Below are positions 39,771 through 52,160 of a stretch of DNA of 64,000 nt, piece after piece. How positions within the stretch are numbered: position 1 is the first letter of the stretch; each line of letters opens with the position of its first letter. Source of the stretch: Isoetes taiwanensis (Eukaryota; Streptophyta; Lycopodiopsida; Isoetales; Isoetaceae). Made by a program: the position numbers and the translations under genes. The notes under the pieces were generated by a model. It did not search any database. It saw only the letters and a program-made list of their open reading frames with translations, and was not told the origin of the DNA. The stretch is from NCBI GenBank assembly GCA_021234155.1, contig JAJEKV010000011.1, positions 21,220,677 through 21,284,676 on the forward strand, read 5' to 3'.

Positions 39771-42700
39771 AGATATGGTATTGGAACTGTACTGGGTATC
39801 CTTGGGATGATGGGGAGAGGCTGGAAGGAGCACACGGCTCTGATATAATATGTCTGGTGGAGACATGGGAGCACAATGTAAAAAGACTGCCAGAGGAGGA
39901 AGGGTACGAACTATTCACGTGCTGGAAGGACAAAAACTTCAAAATTGGAAGAGGGAGCGCAGGATTAGCCTGTTATGTTAAAGAAAATGTAGTAAAAAGT
40001 GCGTGTATTTTGCAATCTGATGTCAATAAGAGATACATGGTTTTGAGTTTACAATTAGAGAACAAAATAGAATTAATTCTGATTTTAGCCTATTACCCAC
40101 CAAGCAGTGATAAACTAGAATTGTTAGAACTGGGGGAGACTATGATGAAATGGAAAGAACAGGGCCCAATGATATTAATAGGCGATCTGAACGCCAGAAC
40201 AGGGCAGGAGCAGGCACAAATCACGAGTATGGAAGACATAAATAGACAATGGACTAGCAAGACAAGATCAGAAGAATGAGACAGGAGAACAGAGGACAGA
40301 GCAGAAGTCAATGCCAAGGGAGAGCTACTACTCGAGATATGCTCGACCACAGGGGTCATTGTAACCAACGGGGTACAGAAGTGGGAGGGGCCAGGGAAGT
40401 ACACAAGCCAGAATGCACATGGGAAAAGTATAGTGGACTATGTGATAATGAATGACACTGCAGCAGAGATAGTATCGAGATTCATGCTCCTAGACTGGCC
40501 GATCGGCAAAAGGGAGAGCCACAGACCCATACAGCTTACACTCATGGAAGGTGAATATACCCCGAAAGGCAGACAACAAGAAACGGAGGAAATTAACGGA
40601 AAACTGAAAATACAGTTTCAAGAAAAGAAAATAGATGTATTTGTGCAATACGTTCAAGAAGAAATGGGGAAATGGAATTGGGGGGCACACAGAGCAGACG
40701 AGAATGGAGACAGGCTTAATGACATAACAGTGAAAGTAGCAGCTGAGGTCTTCGGAAAGAGAAGAAGAAAAAGAGGGAAAGATGCGTTCAAAGCCTCGAG
40801 CTGGTATGACGATGAATGCAGAGAACAGAAAAGAAGGGTCAGAGAGCATAACGGGAGGGAGACATATCAAACCGAGAAAAAGGTATACCTAAAGATGTTG
40901 AGAGCAAAGAGAAACAAAAATCTGATACAACACCAGTGGGGACTGGCTAAACTCCTGAAAAAGCAACCCCGGAAATTCTGGAGAGGGTTCCAAGAGAAAG
41001 GACAAGGGAATCAGAAAAATGGTAGTTCACAAGAGGATATTGGGACAGACGGATGGGAGAGATACCTGGAGAAACTGTATAAGACTGGGGCATCTCCAGC
41101 ACCGATACCAGAACTACAAGGGATGGACAAGCCATGTTTTAATACACAGGAAGTGATGATGGCACTGAATAGAATGGAAAATAACAAAGCCCAGACCTGT
41201 ACGGGTTAACAGTGGAACTATTAAAATGTGTAGATGCAGTAATCGTAAAACAAGTGACAGATATTTTCAACGGCATCATACACACAGGACTACCAGCCAG
41301 ATGGGCGTATAACAGGGTGATACCCCTACACAAGGGGGGGAGCAGACAGGAACCTGGAAATTACAGAACCATAATGGTGAGTTCCATTTTTGCAAAATGG
41401 TTTGGAAAAGTTTTAGACAACAAGCTGAAGCATTGGGCAGAGGGGGAGAATCGGAGAGCACAGGGGCAGGCAGGGTTCAGGCCGGATCACTCAACGACAA
41501 ACCACTTAGTGACACTCAGGGTACTGGTAGAACAGAACAGAAACCAGGGAAAGAAAATAATATGCTGCTTTGTGGATTTTAGGAAAGCGTTTGACACAGT
41601 TCCGAGGGAAAAACTAATACAAAGGCTTATAGATATGCAGGCACCAAAGGATATGGTGGGGGCAATTGCGAGACTATACTATAATGTTTATGCGAAAATG
41701 GAAGAAGAAGGGAAAGCGATAGATTGTGACACGGGGGTCAAACAGGGGTGCCCACTATCTCCCACATTGTTTGGGATATACATAGATGCCCTACAGGATT
41801 TTATAGCAGAACAGCAAGGGGACACAGACGCCCCTACTCTAGGGAACACCAAAGTACCCATCATGCTGTATGCAGATGACCTGAGCATGATGGCCACAAA
41901 GAACAAAGGGATGCACAGGTTACTTAAACTGTTGGAAAATTTTTGTGAAAGGACAGGGCTGACAGTTAATCTCGCAAAAACCAAAATAGTCTTTTTCGGC
42001 CACAAAAGCAGACATAAACCGTTTAGATACTTGGGAACAGAACTAGAAGAATCAACAGAATACAGGTATCTGGGTTACGATGCGCACGGTACAGGAAAAT
42101 GGGCTAAGGGGGCAGACACAAGATTCCAAACAGCCATCGGAAGCTATTACAATATGAAAAATTTCTGCAACAAAAGCAGGATAATAAGCTGGGAAATTAA
42201 ATGCTATCTGTTCAGCGCAGTAGTTGCAACTACACAGCTATATGGGGCAGAGGCCTGGGGGCCGGGTCTGACAAAGAAAAAATGGGAAAAACAAGAAGGA
42301 ATTTACAGACAATGGCATAAGCAGGAATTTAAGCTGAGAATGAATACACCACAAACAACTATAGTATATGAGACAGGGCAAAAACCGATGGAAGTAAGGG
42401 CATGGGAAAGGACCATCAGATATCTTATAAGGAACAATGCAGGTGGAAAACCAAATAAGCTAGCAAGCATCGCGATCAGTGAATCAGCGAAAGCCCACAT
42501 GATCGAAGGCAACGGATGGTTTAGGAATGTAGCAATGTGGACAAGGAAGTTGGGGATGAATCTGAGCGACCTCATTACTGAAGGAGAATGGAAGGACGAG
42601 TGGACTGACAAAGCCACGCAGGCTTGGCTGCAGAACCATACGGGCCCCAAGACAATATGGCTTATGACAGTATTCAACCCGGGACAGCAGATAGGGCAAC

Positions 42701-43043
42701 AGATGTACCAGGATGACATAATAGGAAAAGCCAGGAAAGATATTCTAGCAAGATTCAGAATGGGAAGCCATGAGCTGAGAATTGAAAAGGACAGGTGGCG
42801 GGGGATAGAGAAAGAAGATCGGATATGCAGAATCTGTGACAGAGGGAAGTGGAAGATGAAAACCATATGCTGAATGAATGCCCGGTATATGAAAGCATCA
42901 GGAACAAGTACAGAGATATAAGGTGGGGTCAGCCCGTACACACCATGATGATAAAGCCAGAAACAATGAGGGATCTGGCAGACGCAATACGGGAAATGAC
43001 GGCAAGGCACCGAGAAGTACACAAAGAAAAAGGGTTTCTGTTA
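39203..43043 (+). pseudogene. LINE ORF2: APE endonuclease, reverse transcriptase, zinc knuckle
   Basis: The endonuclease begins near 39767 (LKIWYWNCTGYPW; ICLVETWE; ILIGDLNARTG; SIVDYVI; SHRPI). A TGA at 40277-40279 interrupts it. The RT shows ARWAYNRVIPLHKGG, GQAGFRPDHSTTNH, CCFVDFRKAFDTVPREKL, GVKQGCPLSPTLFGIYID and the catalytic YADD in MLYADDLSMM (about 41866-41895). A 1-nt loss in a C run near 41192 and another near 42853 shift the frame. The C-terminal CCHC knuckle (CRICDRGK...ENHMLNECPVY) spans the last lesion. The start is uncertain; the frame is open from 39203, overlapping ORF1 by 568 bp. Three small lesions suggest recent inactivation or sequence error. Confidence 0.85.
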
Positions 43044-43279
43044 TGAACCGCCTGAGAGGCGCAACATAAACACCCTGAAAACGCTCAGCTCAAAGCTGAT
43101 TGATAACGACGCGCCTGTGCACGGCCATGAAGCCGATCCAAAGCGGGGTGCCGGTATTAAAAGTAAAGCCTTCAGAAAAGGTTACATTGTAAACCAGCAT
43201 GATGTGCTAGTAGCACCCGTAAGGGAGCTCGCCCATGCTACATAAGTCCACGGGCCTCAGGGTACAAGGGACAATAATG

Positions 43280-43280
<1 letters not shown>

Positions 43281-43310
<30 letters not shown>
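43281..43310 (+). repeat. (ATCT)n tail of the LINE
   Basis: About seven ATCT units end the LINE 3' UTR, after CAAGGGACAATAATGT. Short tandem-repeat tails in place of poly(A) are also seen at the other two non-truncated LINE ends in this window. Confidence 0.9.
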
Positions 43311-44329
43311 TGATTCCCTGTGTTAGAAAAGCTTCATAACAAAAAGGACAAGTTATTTTAGTACTATAACAGTCTGGAGCTACCTAGATCACATCCATAT
43401 TGTTTACCTTCAATTGTAAATCGTTCTCTTTCTTTTCAAATTCGCCATTCTTTTCAAATTTCTTTTCCATTGTAAACCATTCTCTTTCTTAATTTTGCAA
43501 GTGAGCTAGGAAAATCTTGCAGCCACTGCTGCATGGCACTGATCTCTTACCTCAAGCAATAGTAGTAGTTTTTTTTTTTTTTTTTTTTTCTAAGTACACA
43601 ACTTATCTTGATAAATCAATTTCTTAAGGCAACAAGGCAACTAACTTAAATAACTTGCACCAACTAATTTAGCAATATAATGAACACTTAGAAATTCAGT
43701 CAACACATAATCTAATGGTATTGACCAATATTTCTACCGCTTGATCATTACAGTGGAATCGACATTCCCCTGCAAATGCAATCACCTACAATCAGAGCGA
43801 TGAAATCATACTACTTTGTTTTGTTTTATAGGCTCGATACAAATCGATTGCAGTCGGTCTCGGATCGGCTCCTGCTGGGTCGCCTGTGCCATAGGAGCAC
43901 GAGATTATTTGCTTGAATGCTATTTGAGCCCTTCATAATATCTATATATATCATATCTTCACCCTTTGCCGTTTAACCATGCATTCACATGGTATTTCAT
44001 GCAGACCATTAACCTTATGATCAACCATTAAGCAACCTCAGCAACTTGTCTAAACTTAGCTTACCCTTAATAGGTCATCTGATCTTAATGATGTCATCCT
44101 TACCATTAACCATTAAGCAACCTCAGCAACTTGTCTAACTTAGCTTACCCTTAATAGGTCATCTGATCTTAATGATGTCATCCTTACCATTATATCTAAC
44201 ATTAATAATTTTAACATTCCCCTTCATGTTAGATATTCTCTGTAAGATAATTCTGCATATTCAATCATCTGCTTTAAACCTTACAATTTTTTGTTTCTTT
44301 CTGCAACTTGTACTCTTTCCTGCTTCTTC
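43311..44329. other. AT-rich spacer with poly(T) and a tandem duplication
   Basis: A T run lies at about 43569-43589. 44023-44107 is repeated with few changes at 44108-44191 (85-bp period; AACCATTAAGCAACCTCAGC, TAATAGGTCATCTGATC). No gene is supported. Confidence 0.6.
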
Positions 44330-44716
44330 ATTGTTATCACAACTTTGTTCTCAGAGGGACTAGTTTCTCAGTACAGGAGGACCTCTCCCCTCTTCAATTG
44401 TGTAAGCGTAAGGAGGAGCTCTGCAAGGTGAGGGCAGCCCGCCTGCAAAAGAAATGGGCAGTGTACAGGGAAGGCGCAGCAATTATTCTAGATCAGTGGC
44501 CTTCCAATCCTTGGACTGGCTATGTCTAGATAATTTTAGAAGCATAAATTTACTATTAGCATTAGCATTATCTTATCTTATTCTTGGTAGCCTTTTAATA
44601 TTTGGTTATTGTGTTTGGTGATGGGGCCTAGTCTCCAGGTTTTAGATGGGTTGTTGCCCTTGCATGTGCCGTTGGGTTCCCGTGGACGTAAAAAATTATC
44701 TTATCTTATCTTATCT
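44330..44716 (+). mobile_element. 5'-truncated LINE 3' end with (TTATC)n tail
   Basis: A short frame (KRKEELCKVRAARLQKKWAV, ending near 44529) resembles the tail of a LINE ORF2. A GT-rich 3' UTR and the array (TTATC)4 at about 44694-44716 follow. The layout parallels the LINE at 37380-43310. Assignment rests on this layout, not on a recognised domain. Confidence 0.45.
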
Positions 44717-45311
44717 TGAACATGCTGTATGAAGAGAGCTTCTACCAACGCTTTCCTGTAACTTTGCAAATCTGTGCACTAGAATTACCTTGTTCAACAC
44801 ATCTACAATCTGTTCTGTGGTATTTTTGTACTCAACTACAATAATTCCTTTTGCAACCATATCTCTTATAAAGTGAACACGTAATTCAATGTGCTTGGTT
44901 CTTTCATGAAATACTGGATTTCTAGTTATGGCTATACAACTCATACTATTAATGAAATCAATTAATAATCTCCTTACCCAGACCACTTCTCTGGCTGCTA
45001 AAGAAGCAGCATTATATTCTGCCTCTACTGTTGACATTGCTATACATCCTTGTTTTTTGCTTCTCCAAGATACTATGCTTCCTCCAACTTGTAGAATATA
45101 TCTAGTGGTAGATGCTCTAGAGTCCAGGTCACCTCCCCAATTTGCATTTACAGTTAGATCAAGACTGTTATTTGAGAATGTTAGTCCCTTATTATGTGTC
45201 CTCTTCAAAAATCTGAGTACATATTTTGCTGCATGCCAATGCTGCTTTCCAGGGTTGTTTCCAAATCTGCTCAGCATATTTACACAAAATGCTATATCAT
45301 GCCTGCTACAG
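44711..45311 (-). pseudogene. Ty1/copia RNase H fragment
   Basis: Minus-strand translation reads DIAFCVNMLSRFGNNPGKQH, AAKYVLRFLKRTHNKGL, DSRASTTRYILQVGGS, SWRSKKQGCIAMSTVEAEYN, NPVFHERTKHIELRVHFIRD and VDVLNK, the standard copia RNase H and tail. Both sides are truncated: the LINE 3' tail adjoins it at 44716 and a pogo fragment at 45311. Confidence 0.88.
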
Positions 45312-46525
45312 AAATCCTGATTTGATGTTTAGAACTCCAGAAAGCTTGAAAAAAGCAAGGGCAATTGATGTACGGCCTACAGTTATAGTTCTGTTCTTCA
45401 ACAACTTAGAGAAGTCTTATTCAACTTTAAAGAGGTCAAAGAAAAGTGTACGCCACTATTCTAGGGGATAGAGAATGGATGATAATTATGGTATGTGTAT
45501 CAGCTATAGGTACTAGGCTTCCAAACCACTATATTTTTATAGGAAAAAGAATACAAAAACAATGGGCTATGCTATGTGAACATGCTGCATGTATTTCAAC
45601 ACGAGAAAGTGTTTGGTTGACAAATGAAGAATTTTTAGAATGGTTGGACCACTTTGCACACAATATTCCCGGAGGAATTGACAAAGATAACAGAGCATTG
45701 CTTATTTTAGATGGTCATGGCAGCCATAGATCTACAGTGGCATTAACAAAGGATTTTGATTTGGAAATTGATATTATATGCTTGCTTTGCCCCATTTAAA
45801 AGTGTGTTTGAGGTGCTACGAGCAGATTTCATGGGACTAGACATATAGGGTAAGATTCCAAAACATTTATTAGCTGGTATGGCCAAAGCTGCCTTGGATG
45901 ATAGTCTCACACAACAAAATATCATAGCTGGTTGGAGCAGAACTGGCCTATGGCCTTTGAATGTTCATGCATTAGATGCTGAATATGCTCCTAGTTCTCT
46001 TTATGAAGGAATAGATGAAACTGATCTACACGAAACTTTGTGTGAAAGATTTAAGGAAGGGCAAAGCTGATGGATATGAGGAAGGAGGAATAGATGGAGA
46101 TGTTAATTGAAATGAATTGGAAAATGAGAACACGTCTAAAATTGAGACTGAAATTGAGACAGAACACATATTGGAAACTATGTTAGATGATGAACAAGAG
46201 CATGAAAATGTTGTTACTGCCGAGGAGACTATTCTCGATGGAAAAGTTTAAACATTTAGCTGCAAGAGAACTTACTGCATTTGAGCAGAAGCTGCTCATA
46301 CCAAAAATTAAGGTAGCGCGACAAAGCAGGCAAGATATCGACTCATTAGTTGTTGCAGCATGGCAAATTATGACAGAGGAAGCTTACATAAGGCGATGGG
46401 CAGCTGAAGAAAAAGAAAAGAAATGGAGGAAAGAAGAAGCTAAGTTTGCAAAGGAGCAAAAGATAGAAGAGAATAAAAGAAAGTTTGAAGCAAAGAAGGT
46501 TGACATTACAAGGAATAAGCAATGA
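45312..46525 (+). pseudogene. Second pogo-like transposase fragment
   Basis: RTPESLKKARAIDVRPTVIV then FFNNLEKSYSTLK match the DDE_1 domain start. After frame changes, WLTNEEFLEWLDHFAHNIPG and LLILDGHGSHRS give the second catalytic Asp region. GWSRTGLWPLNVHAL marks its end. 46187-46525 is an Arg/Lys/Glu coiled-coil tail (WAAEEKEKKWRKEEAKFAKE). The N-terminal HTH is missing. It differs from the copy at 31950-33420, so it is a different lineage. Confidence 0.75.
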
Positions 46526-48561
46526 AAGCCTATGAAAGAGAGGTTAGGCAGCTGGAAATGGAAGAACAAAAGCAACAAAAAAAAACTTGAAAAGGAAAAG
46601 AAGAAAGCTTTGGCAGCACAAGCAAAGACCCCGAAGGATGAGCAAAAGAAATTTTAGATTGACGCCATCAGAGCAAATGCAGCAGCAACAATAAAGAATA
46701 GAAAAAAAAAGCAAGTTGTGGACACAAATTGAATTTCGTGTAGCTATTTTAGCTAAAAAGCAGGTTTGAAAAAGAAAGAACTACTTGTTTCTTCTTATCA
46801 AAAGCTTTTATTAATCATGTTTTCTTCCAATAAGAATTTGATTTGTTCTTGCGTTTACTCAAATAGAAGTTGCAATGCGAACCTTGTTTAGGTTATTAGC
46901 TTGATCCATAATTAGTTGCCAACTATAATTAGACCAGTGATACTCAATATTGATTTGTCGCATCCATGGTGCTCGCGACATTGTCTTTCAAGAGATATCA
47001 TAACATGGGAGCCTCCTATTGGAAGGGGAGACAAAAAGTTGGTCAAATTTGACCATACTGACCTTGGAGTGAAAACTGCCCACTGTGATCTAGGTGAAAA
47101 ATGGATGGAGATTGGGGCCAACCTACAACCCTTGGATTTAGGAATATGTTGACCCTTCTCAAACCCCATCTAAAAATCAAAGGCTTGTTCTGGACATACA
47201 ATATGAATGTATAAAGCATAACGTTCAAGAGTATACTAAAAAAAAGCCTAAGAAATAGATAAAAGGTGAAGAGAGAAGATAAGTTCGCTTACAATTCCAT
47301 TCTTGCTTGCTCAGTCCATTTTCCTTTAGAGATTTCCATTTCACAGTATCAATTGGAATGCCAATCTTAAAGAAGTAGAAAATCAAATGCTGGAACGTCT
47401 TAAAGGAGTAGAAAATCAAATGTTGAAACGTCAATTGACTTAAAGTTATTAGAGAGATACTGCCCTCTAAGTGCAACCTTACTTACGCTGCTTTCAAAGG
47501 TTATTCAGATGAAATACCTATTCCGATCATCAAGAAACATGAATAAGAGCCATCGAAGTCTATTGGGCCTGGTATACTTCCTTCTACCGCGAAAGAGAAG
47601 AGCATAACTGAGCAAATAAACAGTCAACCGGCTACCTCTCACAAAGAAGTGCAATCTTTTGTATTTTTTTTTAAGTTTTAACCATTGTCAAACCATTGAA
47701 TTATCACGTATAAACAATGGATACACCAAAATGTGCAAATACGTGCACGCGTCAGTGGTTTGATCAAGCCTGAGCCTGAACCTGATAAGCTTCGGTGAAC
47801 GAAACACATGTAGCTAAATCACATGTAGCCATAACCCAACAGTAGAAACCAACAGCTAGCTGCCGCCACTATGCAGAGGCGTGATAAGCAGACAGCTCAA
47901 ATTTGAAGAAGCAGGCAGGGTTTGTGTCTGGAATGGAACATGTCGGATTGAGCTGCCTCCAAGCAACCACTGTATCTTCCCTCGGAACAAAATCCAAAAT
48001 ACAAATCTAAAGTGGTTGTGCATTCGAAATTAAAACTGAGATACATATTCTGAATGAAATCTGAGACAAGAATACCAATAATGCATGCAACTCCACAACA
48101 ACAGAAAAAAACCCGTTCTAAATGGCGAGAGTTATTCCTTGTGCTCCTCAGAACCCCCATGAAACCAAAACCCAGGCTCTGTCCGGAGTAATCTGGAGAG
48201 ACAACCTAAAACAGAAAGCAGATGAGCGGCTACTGCAATCTTGGGGACCACGGCAACCTCCTGCAGCCCACAAGCACGCAGCCCAAGATTTGGAAATCAG
48301 GGCGGATGCATGAATCGGTCATGATAAAAAAGGAAACAACCTACTTTCCAAAAATTTACTATGTCCAACATTTACGAAAAAAAAAAAAGCCATTCCAAAC
48401 CGTTCAAAAAAAAAGCCCAATTCCAAACTATTGAAAAAACCTTGCAAATCATCTATAGCAAATAAAGCCCAATTCCAAACCATTGAAAAAACCTTGCAAA
48501 TCATTTATAGCAAACCTTATTGCCCTGGAACAAGGGTTTGATGCTCTATTATAATAGCTGA
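46526..48561. other. Spacer with dispersed repeats
   Basis: 46526-46730 is A-rich continuation of the pogo tail in broken frames. 46930-47155 has an open frame with TWEPPIGRGDKKLVKFDHTD, unrecognised. 47210-47340 is a diverged copy of 34140-34320. 48415-48518 is a tandem repeat with a 52-bp period (GCCCAATTCCAAACYATTGA, CCTTGCAAATCATYTATAGC). No gene is supported with confidence. Confidence 0.45.
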
Positions 48562-51500
48562 GGAAGGAAGGAAGGAAGGTTCTTTTATCGTCCGCGGAGG
48601 CCAAGCCTATGGGACCCAAATTACACGGGTGCAGCAAGCCCGTTGCTACCCGGATTAAAAAACCCCCCCTTAGGAGGGAAAAACCGTCGCAGCAACAAGC
48701 CTGCTGGCAGCTGTACAAATATACATATACACTTGAATTCCCGGCACCTCAGGTAGGTGCCCGGGGGCAGAGGTGAGTCCGCAGATCCAAAACCTCTTGG
48801 AGGTAGGAGCCAAGGGATCGAACTGATGGCGTACTGAGTAGCTCGTGCAGGCGCAGACCAGGTCGTACCAAGAGAATGTAGCGAGCCCGAATCTGACTAT
48901 AGGATGGACAGCTCTGGAAGGCATGGCTTTCATCCTCAACAACCCCCAGCGGGCAACACTGCCAAAAGCCTGGCTCCGGCGCTCTCTCCAGCCCAGACTT
49001 CGCCTCAAGCCGAAGATGGTGGGCCCATGTTCGAATGGACGCGATGACCCTGCGCTTCTTCATGGGCAATCGAGAACGCAGTAGAGTCAGGGGCCTCGAA
49101 CCAGGGTAGGGTTTATATGTTGTTTGTAGTGTGCCACCTTTACCGTTCGAGCATGGTGGTCCCGCAGCTTCCCGAAACAAGAGTCCAAGTACCCCTCGGC
49201 CTATCCCAAAAGTCTGTGTGTGCACTGGGCGCACCTATGTCGTCTACGTTCCAAATGACTATGCCACCGCTCTCTTGTCCTTCTAACAAGCCCCGAGTCG
49301 CTTGCGGGCTCATCGCCCGCGGCCAGTAAGCCAAGTCGCGGGGGCCGAGTGTAAACCTCTTGGCCACCTTCCGGGAAATAAACAATGTGTCTATCGAGGG
49401 CCGCATGCTGTAGGGGCATGAATCCTGTCTCTTGCAACAAGATCTGATATGGAACTGAGGGCTTGACCCCAAGTGCCCGCGTCAAAAATGCCTTTTAGAC
49501 CTGCTCTAAGTCGTTCCAAGTCGCCAAAGACACCACTGGGCCCCACACCTCGACCCCATACTGAAAGAATCGGCTCCACCAGTCTTTTAACAAATGTGAC
49601 CGGTGGCCCCATCATACAAATCGACCTGTGACTATTGTTTTGCATTATTACATATCGCCTTCCAACCTGCGGTCACCCGAAGGCGAATAGATGCATCCCA
49701 ATACATTGAGGACGGAAATTCCACCCCCAGGTACTTGTAGCTGGGTGTAACCTCTACCATCTGCCCCTGATAAGTGAGCGCCGGAGGTGCTGAATTGAGG
49801 ACCACCTTAGTCTTGGCCAGGTTGACACGCATGTCTGTCGCCTGGCAAAATGTGTCCAGGGCATCTAGGTGTGCCTGCATGCCCTCTGGTGTATGGGCTA
49901 AGAGGTCCACATCATCCGCATAGATGAGCTGCCGGATGACCTGGTGCAGGAGTTGTATACCGTCCCCCCCATTGGCAGCAAGCCAGGCTTCCAACTGGTC
50001 AACCACAAAACAGCCAGATCTGAGGTCCTCCCGACGGTTCTGTTGTCCTCGACCGTGGCCCCGAGTGTGAAGATGTGATCAATGGTCGAATGTCGGGGTC
50101 GGAAGCCCGCCTGGTAAGTGCCGACTTCCGCCGCCTCGCCCATCATCCGGTTACCTTTGTTCGAGAATGCCCGCCGCCTGCCTTGGCAAACACCGAAATG
50201 ACCATGATGGTTCTGGTGGTTGGTCGGACGATTATGTGGGTCCCCTCGCCTTTGTAGATCGGAACAACCCCCAGCGTGGTCCATGACCGGGGAAAACCCT
50301 CTTCGGCGGTAGCCACTGTTGAACAGTCACGACAGGGCCGGGCACCATGGACCGCTTGCCCACTTGAGTAACTCTCTTGCTTGCCGCCCAAGTCTCTGCC
50401 GCCTTCCCATTAGCCAGCGTTGCGGCCCTCTTGACATCTTCTTACGTGATCACCGGTGGCCGGCCATGTTGGGGGGGCACATTTGTTCGTGGTTCCCTGG
50501 GGATCATAAAGTTGTTGCAGTGTTGCTCCCATTGCACCGCCGATGTGTTCCGTCAGGTCGTGGCGGGCTCTGCAGAGTACCCCCGCGCGAAAAGTTCTTC
50601 GGTGGCCCCGATGGGCGAACATTTCTCCTGGTGCCTTGCCGGTACCTTGCCTTTGTTCCCTTGAGGAAGGCACGGTAATGGGCGGTGGCCTGAGTCCGGT
50701 GTCACGATCCACGATGAGGGCGGAAAAGGTTTGTGTTCCTTACACTCGGCATCAAACCATCCGCTACGCGGGAAGGTTGCGGCCTCGATCTCCGGGCGTG
50801 GGGAGGTCTCCCCAAGCACCCGCCCCTGCTCGCGAAAGCTCAACCAGGTGGGTTCGGGCCCGCGAAATCGTCGGGAGGGCTTCGCGAGCATGTCGGCAGA
50901 AGCCTCCGCCCGCTCATAATCCAAAGCGCCAACCGAGGTCGGCAAGGTAATGCGCTCTTGAGGGGCCGTCGCCCAGCCGGCCGCCTTCACATAGAGTGGG
51001 AGGTGATCTAAATTCGGCCTCCTCGTCCCGATCGCTCGCGGCCGACGTGAAAATGGTCGACAAGGTGTACATCCCGTGCGAGCCACTATGACATAATCCA
51101 CGACACTAGTTCCGCCCCGTGATTGTCCCAATCCGCAAGTGTATCCGTGGGAAGAGGGCCATTGTGGTAGGCCATTGCATATGAGCAGGTCAAAGATACC
51201 GCACATCAGGAGCAATTGTCTGCGCGCCGCGGGTGACTGGACCGTCATCTCGAGTGCCGTGTGCAAGCCCTCTGCGGGGCGCATAGCTGCGGACGTCATC
51301 CGCGAGGGGGTCCAGCCGCATGGCCTGTTCCACCCCTGTCCGCGCATTGAAGTCTCCAAGGAGCATGACTCTGCCCATCCGCTTGCAATCGTGGTATTTA
51401 TCAACCACTGTCATGTTTGAACTAGCATGAAATAAAAAAAACTCCGTGTATTTTTTCTCTCAATGTGGTTTTAACATGACACTCACTAAAAAATTCGTTA

Positions 51501-51860
51501 AGTCCACGAAAACCTCGTGTATTTTTTTTTTGTTCAAACATGACAGTGGTTGATAAATACCACGATTGATCCGCTTGTGCTGCTGTATGTCATCATATAG
51601 ATCGACATACGGGTCCATCCTGTCCACCTCCGGGTGGCTGTGATAGAAGGAACTCTCTGCATGGGAAAAGTAGCAAGCAGCTAGGAAGAGAGGATCTCCG
51701 CCAGGGTGGTGCACTCGGATCCACAAGTAGCGGTTATGTCTGTCGGTCTTCTGGAGGGAAACCAAATGTGCCAAGGCTACCCGATAGTAGCAGGCAACCC
51801 CACCGTGCCCACGTCTCCCTGTACAACCATTGAACACAAGGCCCAAAATTTTTATAGTGG
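48562..51860 (-). mobile_element. Degenerate minus-strand LINE with (GGAA)n tail
   Basis: The 3' end is the GGAA/TTCC array at 48562-48579. Going upstream on the minus strand: a zinc-knuckle region (CCPLGVVEDESHAFQSCPSY), RT text with QLIYADDVDLLAHTPEGMQ and VNLAKTKVVLNS (about 49950-49700), GTYQAGFRPRHSTIDHI (50130), and endonuclease text VMLLGDFNARTGVEQ (51350) and VVDYVIV. HGGVACYYR and RYLWIRVHHPGGDPLFLAAC lie upstream (51780-51680). Numerous shifts break the frame. It belongs to the same broad RT group as the LINE at 37380-43310. A MITE interrupts the endonuclease. Confidence 0.82.
51386..51568. mobile_element. 183-bp MITE with 37-bp TIRs and 9-bp target duplication
   Basis: Inverted arms begin CAATCGTGGTATTTATCAAC and are identical for 37 bp. 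The flanking duplication is ATCCGCTTG (51377-51385 and 51569-51577). The centre is AT-rich with partial inverted CACGRGG/CTCCGTGTATT pieces. A 9-bp duplication suggests a Mutator-like origin. It sits inside the LINE endonuclease region and is therefore younger. Confidence 0.92.
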
Positions 51861-51970
51861 GGAAAACACCATACTTAGATTTTTTTACTTTTAAAGGATG
51901 ACACGTCCGCTGCAAACCTAAAGCTCTGGATGCCTAGATGAATTTATGGAGCTCCGACTGCGAAGGATTT

Positions 51971-52160
51971 TAGGTCGCTATCTTTGGGAGAAGATCACGC
52001 AAAGATCTCGATGCCTCGCTTGAAGACCGCTCTATGGAGTCCTGCAATGCTGGGGATCTTGTAGGCCTGACAAAGATTTTCTTCAGCTTTTCTATCCGTT
52101 CCATGCCAGCATGTACCTCTACATTCATTTTTGGCATTGCTTTTCCAGATTGATGCACAT
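51971..52160 (+). repeat. DUF674 upstream module, distal part of copy 2
   Basis: GGTCGCTATCTTTG, GATCTCGATGCCTCGCTTGA, GCTGGGGATCTTGTAGGCCT and CAGCTTTTCTATCC follow the order seen at 34393-34600 and, inverted, near 61330-62325. About 600 bp of other sequence (52161-52779) separates it from the promoter-proximal part at 52780. Confidence 0.75.

Larger units (their letters stand above)
37380..43310 (+). mobile_element. Nearly full-length L1-like LINE with (ATCT)n tail
   Basis: An A/G-rich 5' region (from about 37380, start uncertain) with three tandem monomers leads into ORF1 (38700) and ORF2 (endonuclease, reverse transcriptase, zinc knuckle, to 43043). A 3' UTR of about 235 bp ends in an (ATCT)n array instead of poly(A). 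ORF1 is intact. ORF2 has one stop and two 1-nt deletions, so the insertion looks young. No target duplication could be fixed. Confidence 0.85.

Noticed and set aside
39339-39942. Two long minus-strand ORFs
   Set aside because: They are shadows of LINE ORF1/ORF2 in A/G-rich DNA and are Ser/Cys/Pro-rich without motifs.
41688-43022. Minus-strand ORFs of 105 and 239 codons
   Set aside because: Antisense of the clear reverse transcriptase reading frame.
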